DNA of 64,000 nucleotides from contig DATFKA010000123.1 of assembly GCA_035268885.1 (NCBI GenBank), forward strand, positions 16,940 to 80,939, written 5' to 3'. Below are positions 8,901-16,877 of this stretch, in pieces. Numbering within the stretch: the stretch's first letter is position 1; every line of letters begins with the position of its first letter. The notes below the pieces were generated by a model. That model was not told where the DNA came from. It made no database searches and saw nothing but the letters and a program-made list of their open reading frames with translations. Source of the stretch: DATFKA01 sp035268885. Its GTDB lineage: Bacteria > Bacteroidota > Bacteroidia > Chitinophagales > Saprospiraceae. A program made the translations under genes and the position numbers.

Positions 8901-10274
8901 GGTGGTGACGAAGGCAACGAAAAAATCGTTCTTTCCCGTACGGGGGAGATTCGGATTATGGCGGCCGATAAGAGCAAAATGTTCGTATCGCACCATATTC
9001 CTTATGGTTCTACTCTATACGTTAAGGATGGTCAGAAGATCAAAAAAGGAGAACTCATCTGTGAGTGGGATCCATTTAACGCCGTTATCATATCGGAGTA
9101 CGGTGGAGTGGCGAAATTCGAATCGATCGAAGAAGGACTCACTTTCCGCGTAGAGCGGGATGATCAGACGGGGTATGCCGAAAAAGTGATCGTTGAAAGT
9201 AAGAATAAGCGTAAAATCCCAACGATCCACGTGATGGATCCCGATGGAGAGCGCTTGCAGTCTTATACCTTACCAGTGGGCTCCTACATCTCTATTGAAG
9301 ATGGTAAGGAGTTGAAGCCAGGTGAGAAAATTGCCAAGATTCCAAGAAAACTGGGAGGTATCCAGGATATCACCGGTGGTCTGCCACGGGTAACCGAGCT
9401 CTTTGAAGCACGTAACCCATCTAATCCGGCTACGGTATCAGAAATTGATGGTGTCGTTAGCTTCGGTAAGATCAAACGTGGTAACCGTGAGGTTGCGGTA
9501 ACCGCTAAAGACGGTCAACGCCGTAAATACCTCATCGGCTTGTCTAAGCATATCCTGGTACAGGATGGTGACTTTGTACGGGCGGGTACGCCACTTTCGG
9601 ATGGAGCGACGGCACCCAAAGATATTCTGAATATCAAAGGGCCATTCGCCGTTCAGCAATACCTGGTGAATGGTATTCAGGAAGTTTACCGCTCGCAGGG
9701 TATTACGATCAATAATAAGCACATCGAAGTAATCGTGCGTCAAATGATGCGTCGGGTACAGATCGAAGACCCAGGGGATACCGTATTCCTGGAAGGTGAA
9801 GCCGTTGAGAAATACGACTTCCTGGAGCAGAATGACTGGATTTTTGATAAGAAAGTTATCGAAGATGCGGGAGATTCTAAAAATCTGCATATCGGTCAGC
9901 TCGTAACGCTGCGTCAAATCCGTGAGGAGAATTCCTTGCTGAAGCGGCAAGACCTGGAGATCGTACAGTATCGCGATGCGATTCCGGCAACTTCCAGCCC
10001 GATCTTACAAGGTATTACCAAGTCGTCTCTGGGGACACATAGCTGGATTTCAGCTGCATCCTTCCAGGAGACCACTAAAGTCTTGAGTACCGCCGCGATC
10101 GGTGCTAAGATGGATTACCTGGCCGGATTGAAAGAGAATGTGATCGTTGGTAAGGCTATTCCGGCGGGTACGGGTATGCGTAAATTCAACAGACTGTACG
10201 TAAACTCGAAAGAGGTACAGGAGAGAATTGACGCGCGCCGAGCACAGATGGAAGAAGATCGCATTATGGAATAA
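5973..10274 (+). CDS. rpoC: DNA-directed RNA polymerase subunit beta-prime
   Basis: Catalytic subunit of RNA polymerase. The product is 1433 aa. Visible landmarks are the N-terminal zinc ribbon ([19 protein letters not shown]), the active-site Mg-binding loop [12 protein letters not shown], the second zinc site ([13 protein letters not shown]) and the trigger-loop region ([21 protein letters not shown]). It is last in the rplA-rpoC operon and is followed by a strong terminator. Confidence 0.98.
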   Translation: [1433 protein letters not shown]

Positions 10275-10300
10275 TACGAATAGTAATAGATAGAAATTAA

Positions 10301-10336
10301 AAAGCTTGACTTCTCCGGAAGTCAAGCTTTTTTTAT
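10301..10336. terminator. Bidirectional intrinsic terminator (rpoC / ribE)
   Basis: AAAGCTTGACTTC (10301-10313) and GAAGTCAAGCTTT (10318-10330) form a perfect 13-bp stem with a TCCG loop, followed by a T-run to about 10336. The A-rich upstream side provides a T-run on the other strand, so it can serve both rpoC and the convergent ribE. Confidence 0.9.
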
Positions 10337-10926
10337 TTGGCGTATAGTGCCGCGTATTTAGCAATGTATTTCCCCAGGATATCAAATTCCAGATTGACCG
10401 GATCACCGGGCTGGAGCAGGTGGAAATTGGTATGCTCGTAGGTATAAGGAATAATGGCGACCGAAAACTGATTATCTACCGGATTAACCACGGTCAGGCT
10501 TACACCATTAATACAGATGGAGCCTTTATCCACCAACAGGTGCTCAGGAGTAGGCTGGTAGGAGAAGGTATAATACCAGCTACCCTCTACTTCTTCCACC
10601 TTTGTACAGGTACCCGTAGCGTCTACGTGCCCCTGCACAATATGTCCGTCCAATCGGCCCTGGCTAATCATCGCTCTTTCCAGATTGATCGCGTCGCCTG
10701 CTTGCACTTCACCCAGGTTGGACCGCTCCAGCGTTTCTTTAACGGCGGTCACTGTGTATTGGTCGCCATCTATGGCCACTACGGTCAGGCAAACCCCATT
10801 ATGCGCCAGACTCTGGTCAATTTTTAGTTCCTGGGTAATGGGTGAGCTAATGTGGAAATGTACATTGCTCCCTTCTTTTTGGATATGCTTTACCTTACCT
10901 GTGGTTTCAATAATTCCTGTAAACAT
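10333..10926 (-). CDS. ribE: Riboflavin synthase, alpha chain
   Basis: Converts two 6,7-dimethyl-8-ribityllumazine molecules into riboflavin plus a pyrimidinedione, the last step of riboflavin synthesis. The product is 197 aa with the two tandem lumazine-binding domains: MFTGIIETTGKV and HNGVCLTVV in the first half, DGHIVQGHVDATG and INGVSLTVV in the second. It is a lone rib gene here. A 171-bp MITE (10950-11120) ends 24 bp before its start codon, so its promoter lies in, or was displaced by, that element. No FMN-riboswitch-like leader is apparent. Confidence 0.95.
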   Translation of the reverse strand: MFTGIIETTGKVKHIQKEGSNVHFHISSPITQELKIDQSLAHNGVCLTVVAIDGDQYTVTAVKETLERSNLGEVQAGDAINLERAMISQGRLDGHIVQGHVDATGTCTKVEEVEGSWYYTFSYQPTPEHLLVDKGSICINGVSLTVVNPVDNQFSVAIIPYTYEHTNFHLLQPGDPVNLEFDILGKYIAKYAALYAK

Positions 10927-10949
10927 TTGTTTTTTCGTTTCTTATGATA

Positions 10950-11120
10950 AAAGTTGTTTAAAAACGCCTCACTGAGCCCTTGGCAACACATTGAAAGCCA
11001 ATACGGCAGCTCTTTTTTCCCTTCGTCCGCCTGAGGCGGATGGCTACGAGAAAAAAAGTAGCCTTGTCTTGACTTCCAAGCCGTTACCAATCATCTCACC
11101 AGGAATTCTTAAACAACTTC
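10950..11120. mobile_element. MITE copy 1 (GAAGTTGTTTAA-type, with internal insert)
   Basis: A non-coding 171-bp element. The termini are AAAGTTGTTTAA (10950-10961) and TTAAACAACTTC (11109-11120), flanked by ATA on both sides (10947-10949, 11121-11123), which reads as a 3-bp target duplication. The ends match copy 2 at 30535-30635 over about 40 bp each, including CCAATCATC and CAGGAATTCTTAAACAACTT. Compared with copy 2 it carries about 70 bp extra in the middle, itself strongly palindromic. It fills almost the whole gap between the stop of the upstream minus-strand gene (11125) and ribE. Confidence 0.7.
11022..11063. repeat. Nested palindromes inside MITE copy 1
   Basis: TCCGCCTGAGGCGGA (11026-11040) is a 6-bp palindrome with a TGA loop, followed by GGCTAC/GTAGCC (11042-11063). 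Both lie in the segment that copy 2 lacks. The same CCGCCTGAG word forms the arms of the inverted repeat at 50188-50232, which suggests a second short palindromic repeat family that inserted into this MITE. Confidence 0.45.
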
Positions 11121-11124
11121 ATAA

Positions 11125-13905
11125 TTATTCTCGAATTAACTGAATATATCCGCGCAATATTTCCGGCTGTTCCTGCGGACCATCGACCCGCTGTTCAAAG
11201 ACCCGACAAGTATAGACGTAGGTGCCCGCCTCCAGTGCGTCACCGTTTTGATTACTACCGTCCCAGTTAATGTCGGGGTCCGTCGTCGTAAAGACCACCT
11301 GTCCCCAGCGGTTCAGCACCTGTAATTCAATGCTTGCAATAAAGCAATAGGGGTAGGGGACAAATAGATCGTTGCTTCCATCATTGTTGGGCGTAAAGGC
11401 ATTAGGAAGCTCGTAGAGGGGGCAATTATCCACGCAGACGATATTGCTGAGTATACTTTCGTTACCCACTGAATCAATGGCCGTAACGGCATAACAACCG
11501 GCGATACCAAAGTCTGGCATATGATCTGCGTTGGTCCTGCTGGCTCCCTCTACTTGGAAAATAGGTTCAAGGCTGCTTTCCAAATCTGAGGCATAGTATA
11601 CCTGATAAGCGCGTGTATCCGTGCTTTCGCAAAAAAGATTAGGATTACTCCAGCTGAGACGGTTGATTAAATTATTGGGATTGGTACAATCGATGGCCTC
11701 GTCACAAATATCGTCAACCACTAATTCAGGTGGACAGGGAGGCTCATTATCAAAAGGTACACCGCAGGCAATTTGGGACCGGTTAATGATACGGTTAGGT
11801 AGGTTATCTACCCCATAAGTGCCCTGAGCTTGAATTTTATAACAATATTCGATCCCATTCACCAGGCTGGTATCCAGAAAGTTGGTATTAGTTGTTGTGC
11901 TCAGGGTGTCAAAGCCACCACTGGCATTTTGGCGCAAGACCAAATAATTGGTATTATTCCAGGGTACAAAAAAGGACCAGGATAACTGGTTTTGTTGATT
12001 GCCCGGTGTTACCCCCAGAAAAACCGTAGAAGCGGCATCCGTGGTCGCAAAAATATCCTCTGTTTCTCCGTCGATATAAAATTCTACCTTGTAGCTGTAG
12101 GCCGTACCGAGGGTATTCAACCCTTGATCGATAAAGCAGTAGGTGGTGTCTAGTTCCAGGCTTTCTGTCTGTACTTCAAAGCCAGTGTCACTAAAAGCCG
12201 CATCTCCTGGATTAATCCCTTCGGCACGCAAGATCCGATAAGTATAGGGTCCGGGATTTACCAAAGTGTCGAGATTGTCAGCAATGGGGGGGACAAAACA
12301 GACTTCAACCCTTCCTGTATCTGCTGCCGTACTCAGCACATCTGCTTTGGTAATATAGGGCACATCGCGTCTAATGCGTACACAACCTTGCTCTGAGGGC
12401 AAACTTTCTACGAAATTATAAGCAAAACTGCCCCCGGGAGTGGTCTGGGCAAACTCCGCTACGATGCGGTAGCAATAGGTACGTCCCTGTACTATGTCTT
12501 CGTCCCGGTAAAAATAACGCCCGTCGGCTTGCTGGATAATACTAAAGGTCGTCAGTTTTTCGTAACCTCTGCCTTCCAGTCCCGTCTCACAGGTGTCAAT
12601 CAGAAAGTTATTAGGGCCCACTCTTCGCCAGACCGTGAAGCCCTGGAAATAGTTATCGGCTACCGAATCACAGGCGTAGGGTAGCTCCCAGGTAACATTA
12701 ATGGCACCCGGAATTGGTTCGGCAACGACATCCTGCGGCGGCGGACCCACCACTTTAATTCGAACGGTCTTAAGGGTAGATAGAGCCGCCGGAAAGTTAT
12801 CCGTGGCTTTAAAAACTACACTGTAATAACCATCAGATATATGCTCACAGTTCGTCTGCCAGCGGAAGATTTTTTGATTGGGATCATCAAGGAATAAACT
12901 GTCATTGGGTAAAAGCTGGGCGGGATCATTTTCTACTTCAAAAGGACCACCCAGGGCCGTTAATCTGACCCGCTGACTCATCTCGTCCAGTGGTGCCGTA
13001 GCGCTTACGTTAAAGGTCAGCACCTGACCGGCCACCACGCATATTTCCTCGAAGGGGGTTTCTACTTCCGGAGGAAGATTATCGCAGTCTCGAACGTTGA
13101 TCTGCATATCTCGTACGATGGTATCCAATGGGAAGCCATCTCGCCACTCAATAATAATCATGGCCAGATTGTATTCGCCTGCCCGTTGTGGGGCATCCCA
13201 GAGGATATCGCCCGTAATGGGGTTAATCGTCAGATTATTGCTGGGGCTGGGATTGATCTGATTAGGGAATTGGTAATTGGGTACCTGACTACCGGGCCCT
13301 TGCAGGGGCACTATAAATTCGTAAGAGAGGCTGTCACCATCTACGTCGTAGGCATTAGGGTTGTGGGTGAAAGGTTGCCCTACACAGGCATCATCAATGG
13401 GGGGTTGTAATAATACCGGTGTGTTATTGCAGCCCTGAAATTGAGGATTGGGGAAGGTATAGGTCGTCTCCAGATGGAACCGGATCATTTCGGAGTTGGG
13501 GAAATTGACATTCAAAATACCACCGTTTCGGTTGGGGTCGGTCATGGACACCTTGTAGGTAGCCCGGGCCGGATAGGTGTGGAAGGCAACGTAAATATTT
13601 TTTTTAATATCATTTTCCAGTATTTCCCCCTGGGGGAAAGGTCCCTCGGCACCAATAATCGGACCGTTTTGGCGATCGACCCGCTGGCAGGTGCCATCTC
13701 CCCAGCAGATGGTCAGCGTGTCCCGGTCGGCCTGAAAACTGGAGGCCTTGGTATAAGTAATGATGGTGGCTTTGATCGTGAGGCTATTGGTGCAGTCGCC
13801 TACTTGCTCTATGGAGATGTCGCCCGCGCGGTTGTGGGTAGCCAGGGCCGGAATGCTACTCCCTAAGAGCAGAACGAGTACAAAAAGTAATATTTTATTT
13901 GGCAT
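11125..13905 (-). CDS. Secreted gliding-motility-associated C-terminal domain protein (T9SS type B cargo)
   Basis: Large secreted or surface protein of 926 aa. ATG at 13905 opens a clean signal peptide (MPNKILLFVLVLLLGSS, then IPALATHNRAGD); the frame stays open 24 codons upstream but without a signal-like start. The middle holds beta-sandwich and fibronectin-III-like modules (for example YSYKVEFYIDGE and YCYKIQAQGTYG) with many paired cysteines. The last ~95 aa are a canonical gliding-motility CTD: LPNAFTPNNDGSNDLF, LQVLNRWGQVVF, then WDGSNQNGDALEAGTYVY. That domain is a type IX secretion signal. Adhesion or matrix contact is inference; no catalytic domain is recognised. Confidence 0.85.
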   Translation of the reverse strand: MPNKILLFVLVLLLGSSIPALATHNRAGDISIEQVGDCTNSLTIKATIITYTKASSFQADRDTLTICWGDGTCQRVDRQNGPIIGAEGPFPQGEILENDIKKNIYVAFHTYPARATYKVSMTDPNRNGGILNVNFPNSEMIRFHLETTYTFPNPQFQGCNNTPVLLQPPIDDACVGQPFTHNPNAYDVDGDSLSYEFIVPLQGPGSQVPNYQFPNQINPSPSNNLTINPITGDILWDAPQRAGEYNLAMIIIEWRDGFPLDTIVRDMQINVRDCDNLPPEVETPFEEICVVAGQVLTFNVSATAPLDEMSQRVRLTALGGPFEVENDPAQLLPNDSLFLDDPNQKIFRWQTNCEHISDGYYSVVFKATDNFPAALSTLKTVRIKVVGPPPQDVVAEPIPGAINVTWELPYACDSVADNYFQGFTVWRRVGPNNFLIDTCETGLEGRGYEKLTTFSIIQQADGRYFYRDEDIVQGRTYCYRIVAEFAQTTPGGSFAYNFVESLPSEQGCVRIRRDVPYITKADVLSTAADTGRVEVCFVPPIADNLDTLVNPGPYTYRILRAEGINPGDAAFSDTGFEVQTESLELDTTYCFIDQGLNTLGTAYSYKVEFYIDGETEDIFATTDAASTVFLGVTPGNQQNQLSWSFFVPWNNTNYLVLRQNASGGFDTLSTTTNTNFLDTSLVNGIEYCYKIQAQGTYGVDNLPNRIINRSQIACGVPFDNEPPCPPELVVDDICDEAIDCTNPNNLINRLSWSNPNLFCESTDTRAYQVYYASDLESSLEPIFQVEGASRTNADHMPDFGIAGCYAVTAIDSVGNESILSNIVCVDNCPLYELPNAFTPNNDGSNDLFVPYPYCFIASIELQVLNRWGQVVFTTTDPDINWDGSNQNGDALEAGTYVYTCRVFEQRVDGPQEQPEILRGYIQLIRE

Positions 13906-13910
13906 GGATG

Positions 13911-13918
13911 CAAAATTA
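13911..13918 (-). promoter_or_regulatory. Candidate -7 box (TAATTTTG) for the gliding-CTD gene
   Basis: Minus-strand TAATTTTG fits the Bacteroidota TAnnTTTG consensus. It ends only 6 nt before the ATG at 13905, so if it is used the mRNA would be essentially leaderless. No convincing -33 TTTG was found. Confidence 0.25.
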
Positions 13919-14037
13919 ATTGGAAGTGCAAGTATATAACGCCTTTTTTGTTGAAAGGGATTACTGTAAAGTAACAATTCTACCGATAATCTAATTGTTC
14001 AATGGGGGAATAAGCCTTATGATTTTCGTCATTTGGC

Positions 14038-14892
14038 TTACATTTCCTTCAGGCATTGGCGCAAACGATCTCTCCAGTGCGAGATTTCCATTCCCAGTGC
14101 GTCGACTATTTTTTGTGTGTCGAGCAAGCTGTAATGCGGTCGTTTGGCTGGGGTGGGATAGGCACTGCTGGGAATAGGGGTCACCTGGCAGTTGATCTCA
14201 GCCATATCGAAGATCGCTTTCGCAAAATCGTACCAGGAAGCCACACCGGCATTGGCGAAATTGTAGATGCCCGCAGGGGCGCCCGGATGGGTGATAAATT
14301 GAAGTAAGGCCTCCGCAATATCCGGGGCATAAGTAGGGGCGCCAATCTGATCGTAGACAACCCTTATCTGTTCCCGCTCCCGACCTAACCGCAACATGGT
14401 CTTCACAAAATTATTCCCCCAGGGGCTATATACCCAGGAAGTACGCAGAATGTGCGTTTGGGGATGGAGGCGCAGGGCGCGTTCGTCTCCGGCCAATTTG
14501 CTTTTGGCATAAATACTCTGGGGTTGACAAGGGTCGGTTTCGCGCAAAGGACGGTTAAGGCTATTGTGGTATACGTAGTCGGAAGAAATATGCAGCAAGT
14601 GGCTTTGGTTTTCCTGGCAGGCTTTCGCCAAAAAACCAACGGCCCGGTCGTTGAGGAGCAAAGCACTGTCCTGATCCGTCTCTGCCTTATCTACGGCCGT
14701 GTATGCGGCACAGTTGATGCAGACATCCGGTTGTTGCGCATCAAAAAAGGAGCTGACCTGATCTTCCTGTCTAATATCCAGTTGATGGCGATTGGTAAAT
14801 AGAAAGGTTAAATCACGATGTTGCTGTGCCAATACTTGCAGGGCTTGACCAACTTGCCCGGATGCCCCCGTAACTAGAATTTTTTTACTCAT
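14038..14892 (-). CDS. rfbD: dTDP-4-dehydrorhamnose reductase
   Basis: Reduces dTDP-4-keto-L-rhamnose to dTDP-L-rhamnose, the final step in making the sugar donor for surface polysaccharide. The product is 284 aa: an N-terminal Rossmann motif (VTGASGQVGQAL), then YVYHNSLNRPLRETDP and the SDR active-site pair in YAKSKLAGD. ATG at 14892 (MSKKILVTG) shares one base with the rfbC stop, showing translational coupling; a GTG at 14895 is the alternative. rfbA and rfbB are not in the window. Confidence 0.93.
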   Translation of the reverse strand: MSKKILVTGASGQVGQALQVLAQQHRDLTFLFTNRHQLDIRQEDQVSSFFDAQQPDVCINCAAYTAVDKAETDQDSALLLNDRAVGFLAKACQENQSHLLHISSDYVYHNSLNRPLRETDPCQPQSIYAKSKLAGDERALRLHPQTHILRTSWVYSPWGNNFVKTMLRLGREREQIRVVYDQIGAPTYAPDIAEALLQFITHPGAPAGIYNFANAGVASWYDFAKAIFDMAEINCQVTPIPSSAYPTPAKRPHYSLLDTQKIVDALGMEISHWRDRLRQCLKEM

Positions 14893-15440
14893 CACAGTTT
14901 TTTTCGGTGGCGACCCAATGGAGGCAATTCCCTGTCCTTACCCGAGAGTAGGACATCGGCCGTATCGATCTGCCAGTCAATATTTAGCTGTGGATCATTA
15001 TAAATAATCCCTCCTTCGTGTGCTTTGGAATAAAAATTATCGCATTTGTAAAAGAACTCCGCCGTTTGGGATAGAACGACGTAGCCGTGGCCAAATCCTC
15101 TGGGGACGTATAGCTGCTTCTTGTTTTTTGCGCTAAGCAAGATCGAATAATGCTGGCCATAAGTAGGGGAGTCGGGCCTCAGATCAAGGGCTACATCCAG
15201 TACTTCCCCTTCCAATACCCGCACCAGTTTGGCCTGGGCAAAGGGCGCCAGTTGGTAATGGAGCCCCCGCAGTACCCCGTAGGTAGACCGGGCCTGATTG
15301 TCTTGTACAAAGGGGCGGGTAATACCGGCTTTGGCAAAGGTCTTTTCATTAAAGGCTTCAAAGAAGTAGCCCCGGTCATCTTCCCATACGCTGGGTTCGA
15401 AGATTTGTAAGTCGGGGATGCCAGTCGGTAGAAAGGGCAT
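14892..15440 (-). CDS. rfbC: dTDP-4-dehydrorhamnose 3,5-epimerase
   Basis: Epimerises dTDP-4-keto-6-deoxyglucose at C3 and C5 to the L-rhamno form. The product is 182 aa, the usual length. It carries the cupin signature with the catalytic histidine in YGVLRGLHYQ, followed by KLVRVLEGEVLDVALDLR and VPRGFGHGYVVL. It lies between der (8-bp gap) and rfbD (1-bp overlap), so a housekeeping GTPase gene and two rhamnose genes form one transcription unit. Confidence 0.95.
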   Translation of the reverse strand: MPFLPTGIPDLQIFEPSVWEDDRGYFFEAFNEKTFAKAGITRPFVQDNQARSTYGVLRGLHYQLAPFAQAKLVRVLEGEVLDVALDLRPDSPTYGQHYSILLSAKNKKQLYVPRGFGHGYVVLSQTAEFFYKCDNFYSKAHEGGIIYNDPQLNIDWQIDTADVLLSGKDRELPPLGRHRKKL

Positions 15441-15448
15441 GAACGAAA

Positions 15449-16756
15449 TTATTTTTTTCTAAAAAATACACCGATGGGTACACCGGTAAAATCAAAATGT
15501 TCCCGAAGCTGGTTCTCCAGGTAATTCCTATAGCCCTCCTTTATGTGCTTCGGATAATTACAGAAGAAGGCAAAGGCCGGATAGTAGGTAGGTAACTGCG
15601 TCACGTACTTGATCTTGATATACTTACCCCGGTAAGTTGGAGGGCTGTACCGCTCCATAGCTTCCTGCATGACTTCATTGAGGCGTGAGGTCTTAATCCG
15701 GCGGTTACGGTTTTCGTAAACCTCCAGGGCGGCGTCCATGGCTTTAAAGATCCGTTGCTTAGTCAGAGCAGAAACGAAGACCACCGGTACATCCGTAAAG
15801 GGCGCAATTCGGCGCAAGATCTCGGCTTTATATTCTTTGGCGGTATTGGTCTCTTTTTCCACCAAATCCCACTTGTTGACCAGGATAACAATTCCTTTGT
15901 TACGCTTCTGCGCAATGCGCAGAATGGCCAAATCCTGTGATTCTACCCCGGTTTGGGCATCGATCATGAGGATACAGATATCAGCATCCTCGATGGATTT
16001 AATGGCCCGCATGACGGAATAGAATTCCAGGTTTTCGTGGACCTTGCCCTTCTTGCGGATACCGGCAGTATCCACCAGGATGAATTCTTTACCAAATTGA
16101 TTATAGTGAGTATGAATGGAATCGCGGGTGGTTCCCGCCACGTCGGTAACGATATTTCGATCCTTACCCAGCAGTGCATTCGTCAGGGAGGATTTACCTA
16201 CGTTGGGTTGTCCTACGATGGCAAATTTGGGTAGGGCGTCTTCTTCCGGCTCTACTTCTTCGGGTAGTTTTTCAACTACCACGTCGAGTAAATCACCCGT
16301 TCCACTCCCGGTAAGAGAGGAGAGAAAGAAGGTATCCTCAAAACCGAGACTCCAAAATTCATTGGCTTCAAACATCCGCTGACTGTTGTCAACTTTGTTG
16401 ACGGCTAGTAAAACGGGTTTGTCGGACTTACGTAGCATATTAGCAACCTCTTCATCCAGGTCGGTGATACCCGTGGTGACATCCACCATAAAGATGATTA
16501 CTGCCGCTTCGTCAATCGCGATTCGTACCTGAGAGCGAATCGCCGACTCAAATACATCTTCGGAGTTTTTGACGAAACCTCCCGTATCAACGACGGTGAA
16601 GTTTTTACCATTCCAAAAGGTATTTCCATACTGACGATCCCGTGTGACACCACTGATATCATCAATTATCGCCTGGCGCTCGCCAATTAATCGGTTATAA
16701 AAAGTGGATTTTCCAACGTTTGGCCTTCCCACCACTGCAACAATCGTATTGCTCAT
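15449..16756 (-). CDS. der: GTPase Der (EngA), 50S assembly factor
   Basis: Essential GTPase needed for maturation of the large ribosomal subunit. The product is 435 aa with the diagnostic double G-domain: the first P-loop GRPNVGKSTFYN and DTGGF near the N-terminus, the second GQPNVGKSSLTN with DTAGIRKKGKV. A C-terminal KH-like domain ends GVPIGVFFRKK. A candidate -7 box (TACTTTTG) lies 27 nt upstream. It is transcribed divergently from another ribosome-assembly GTPase gene, era. Confidence 0.97.
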   Translation of the reverse strand: MSNTIVAVVGRPNVGKSTFYNRLIGERQAIIDDISGVTRDRQYGNTFWNGKNFTVVDTGGFVKNSEDVFESAIRSQVRIAIDEAAVIIFMVDVTTGITDLDEEVANMLRKSDKPVLLAVNKVDNSQRMFEANEFWSLGFEDTFFLSSLTGSGTGDLLDVVVEKLPEEVEPEEDALPKFAIVGQPNVGKSSLTNALLGKDRNIVTDVAGTTRDSIHTHYNQFGKEFILVDTAGIRKKGKVHENLEFYSVMRAIKSIEDADICILMIDAQTGVESQDLAILRIAQKRNKGIVILVNKWDLVEKETNTAKEYKAEILRRIAPFTDVPVVFVSALTKQRIFKAMDAALEVYENRNRRIKTSRLNEVMQEAMERYSPPTYRGKYIKIKYVTQLPTYYPAFAFFCNYPKHIKEGYRNYLENQLREHFDFTGVPIGVFFRKK

Positions 16757-16782
16757 CTTCTTCTTTGTCTTTTCTGTATCTG

Positions 16783-16790
16783 CAAAAGTA
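16783..16790 (-). promoter_or_regulatory. Candidate -7 box (TACTTTTG) for der-rfbC-rfbD
   Basis: Minus-strand TACTTTTG matches TAnnTTTG exactly and would start transcription about 20 nt before the der ATG. No good -33 TTTG is visible at the expected distance. Confidence 0.35.
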
Positions 16791-16877
16791 CGGAAAACCT
16801 CGGGGAGTAACTGCTTTTATGCTATATAATCCTTACCTTTCTACTTATTATAAAAAATCGACGATTCACCAAAAGAA

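Noticed and set aside
10927..11124. Possible FMN riboswitch upstream of ribE
   Set aside because: The gap is occupied by the MITE; the conserved RFN-element segments are not visible.
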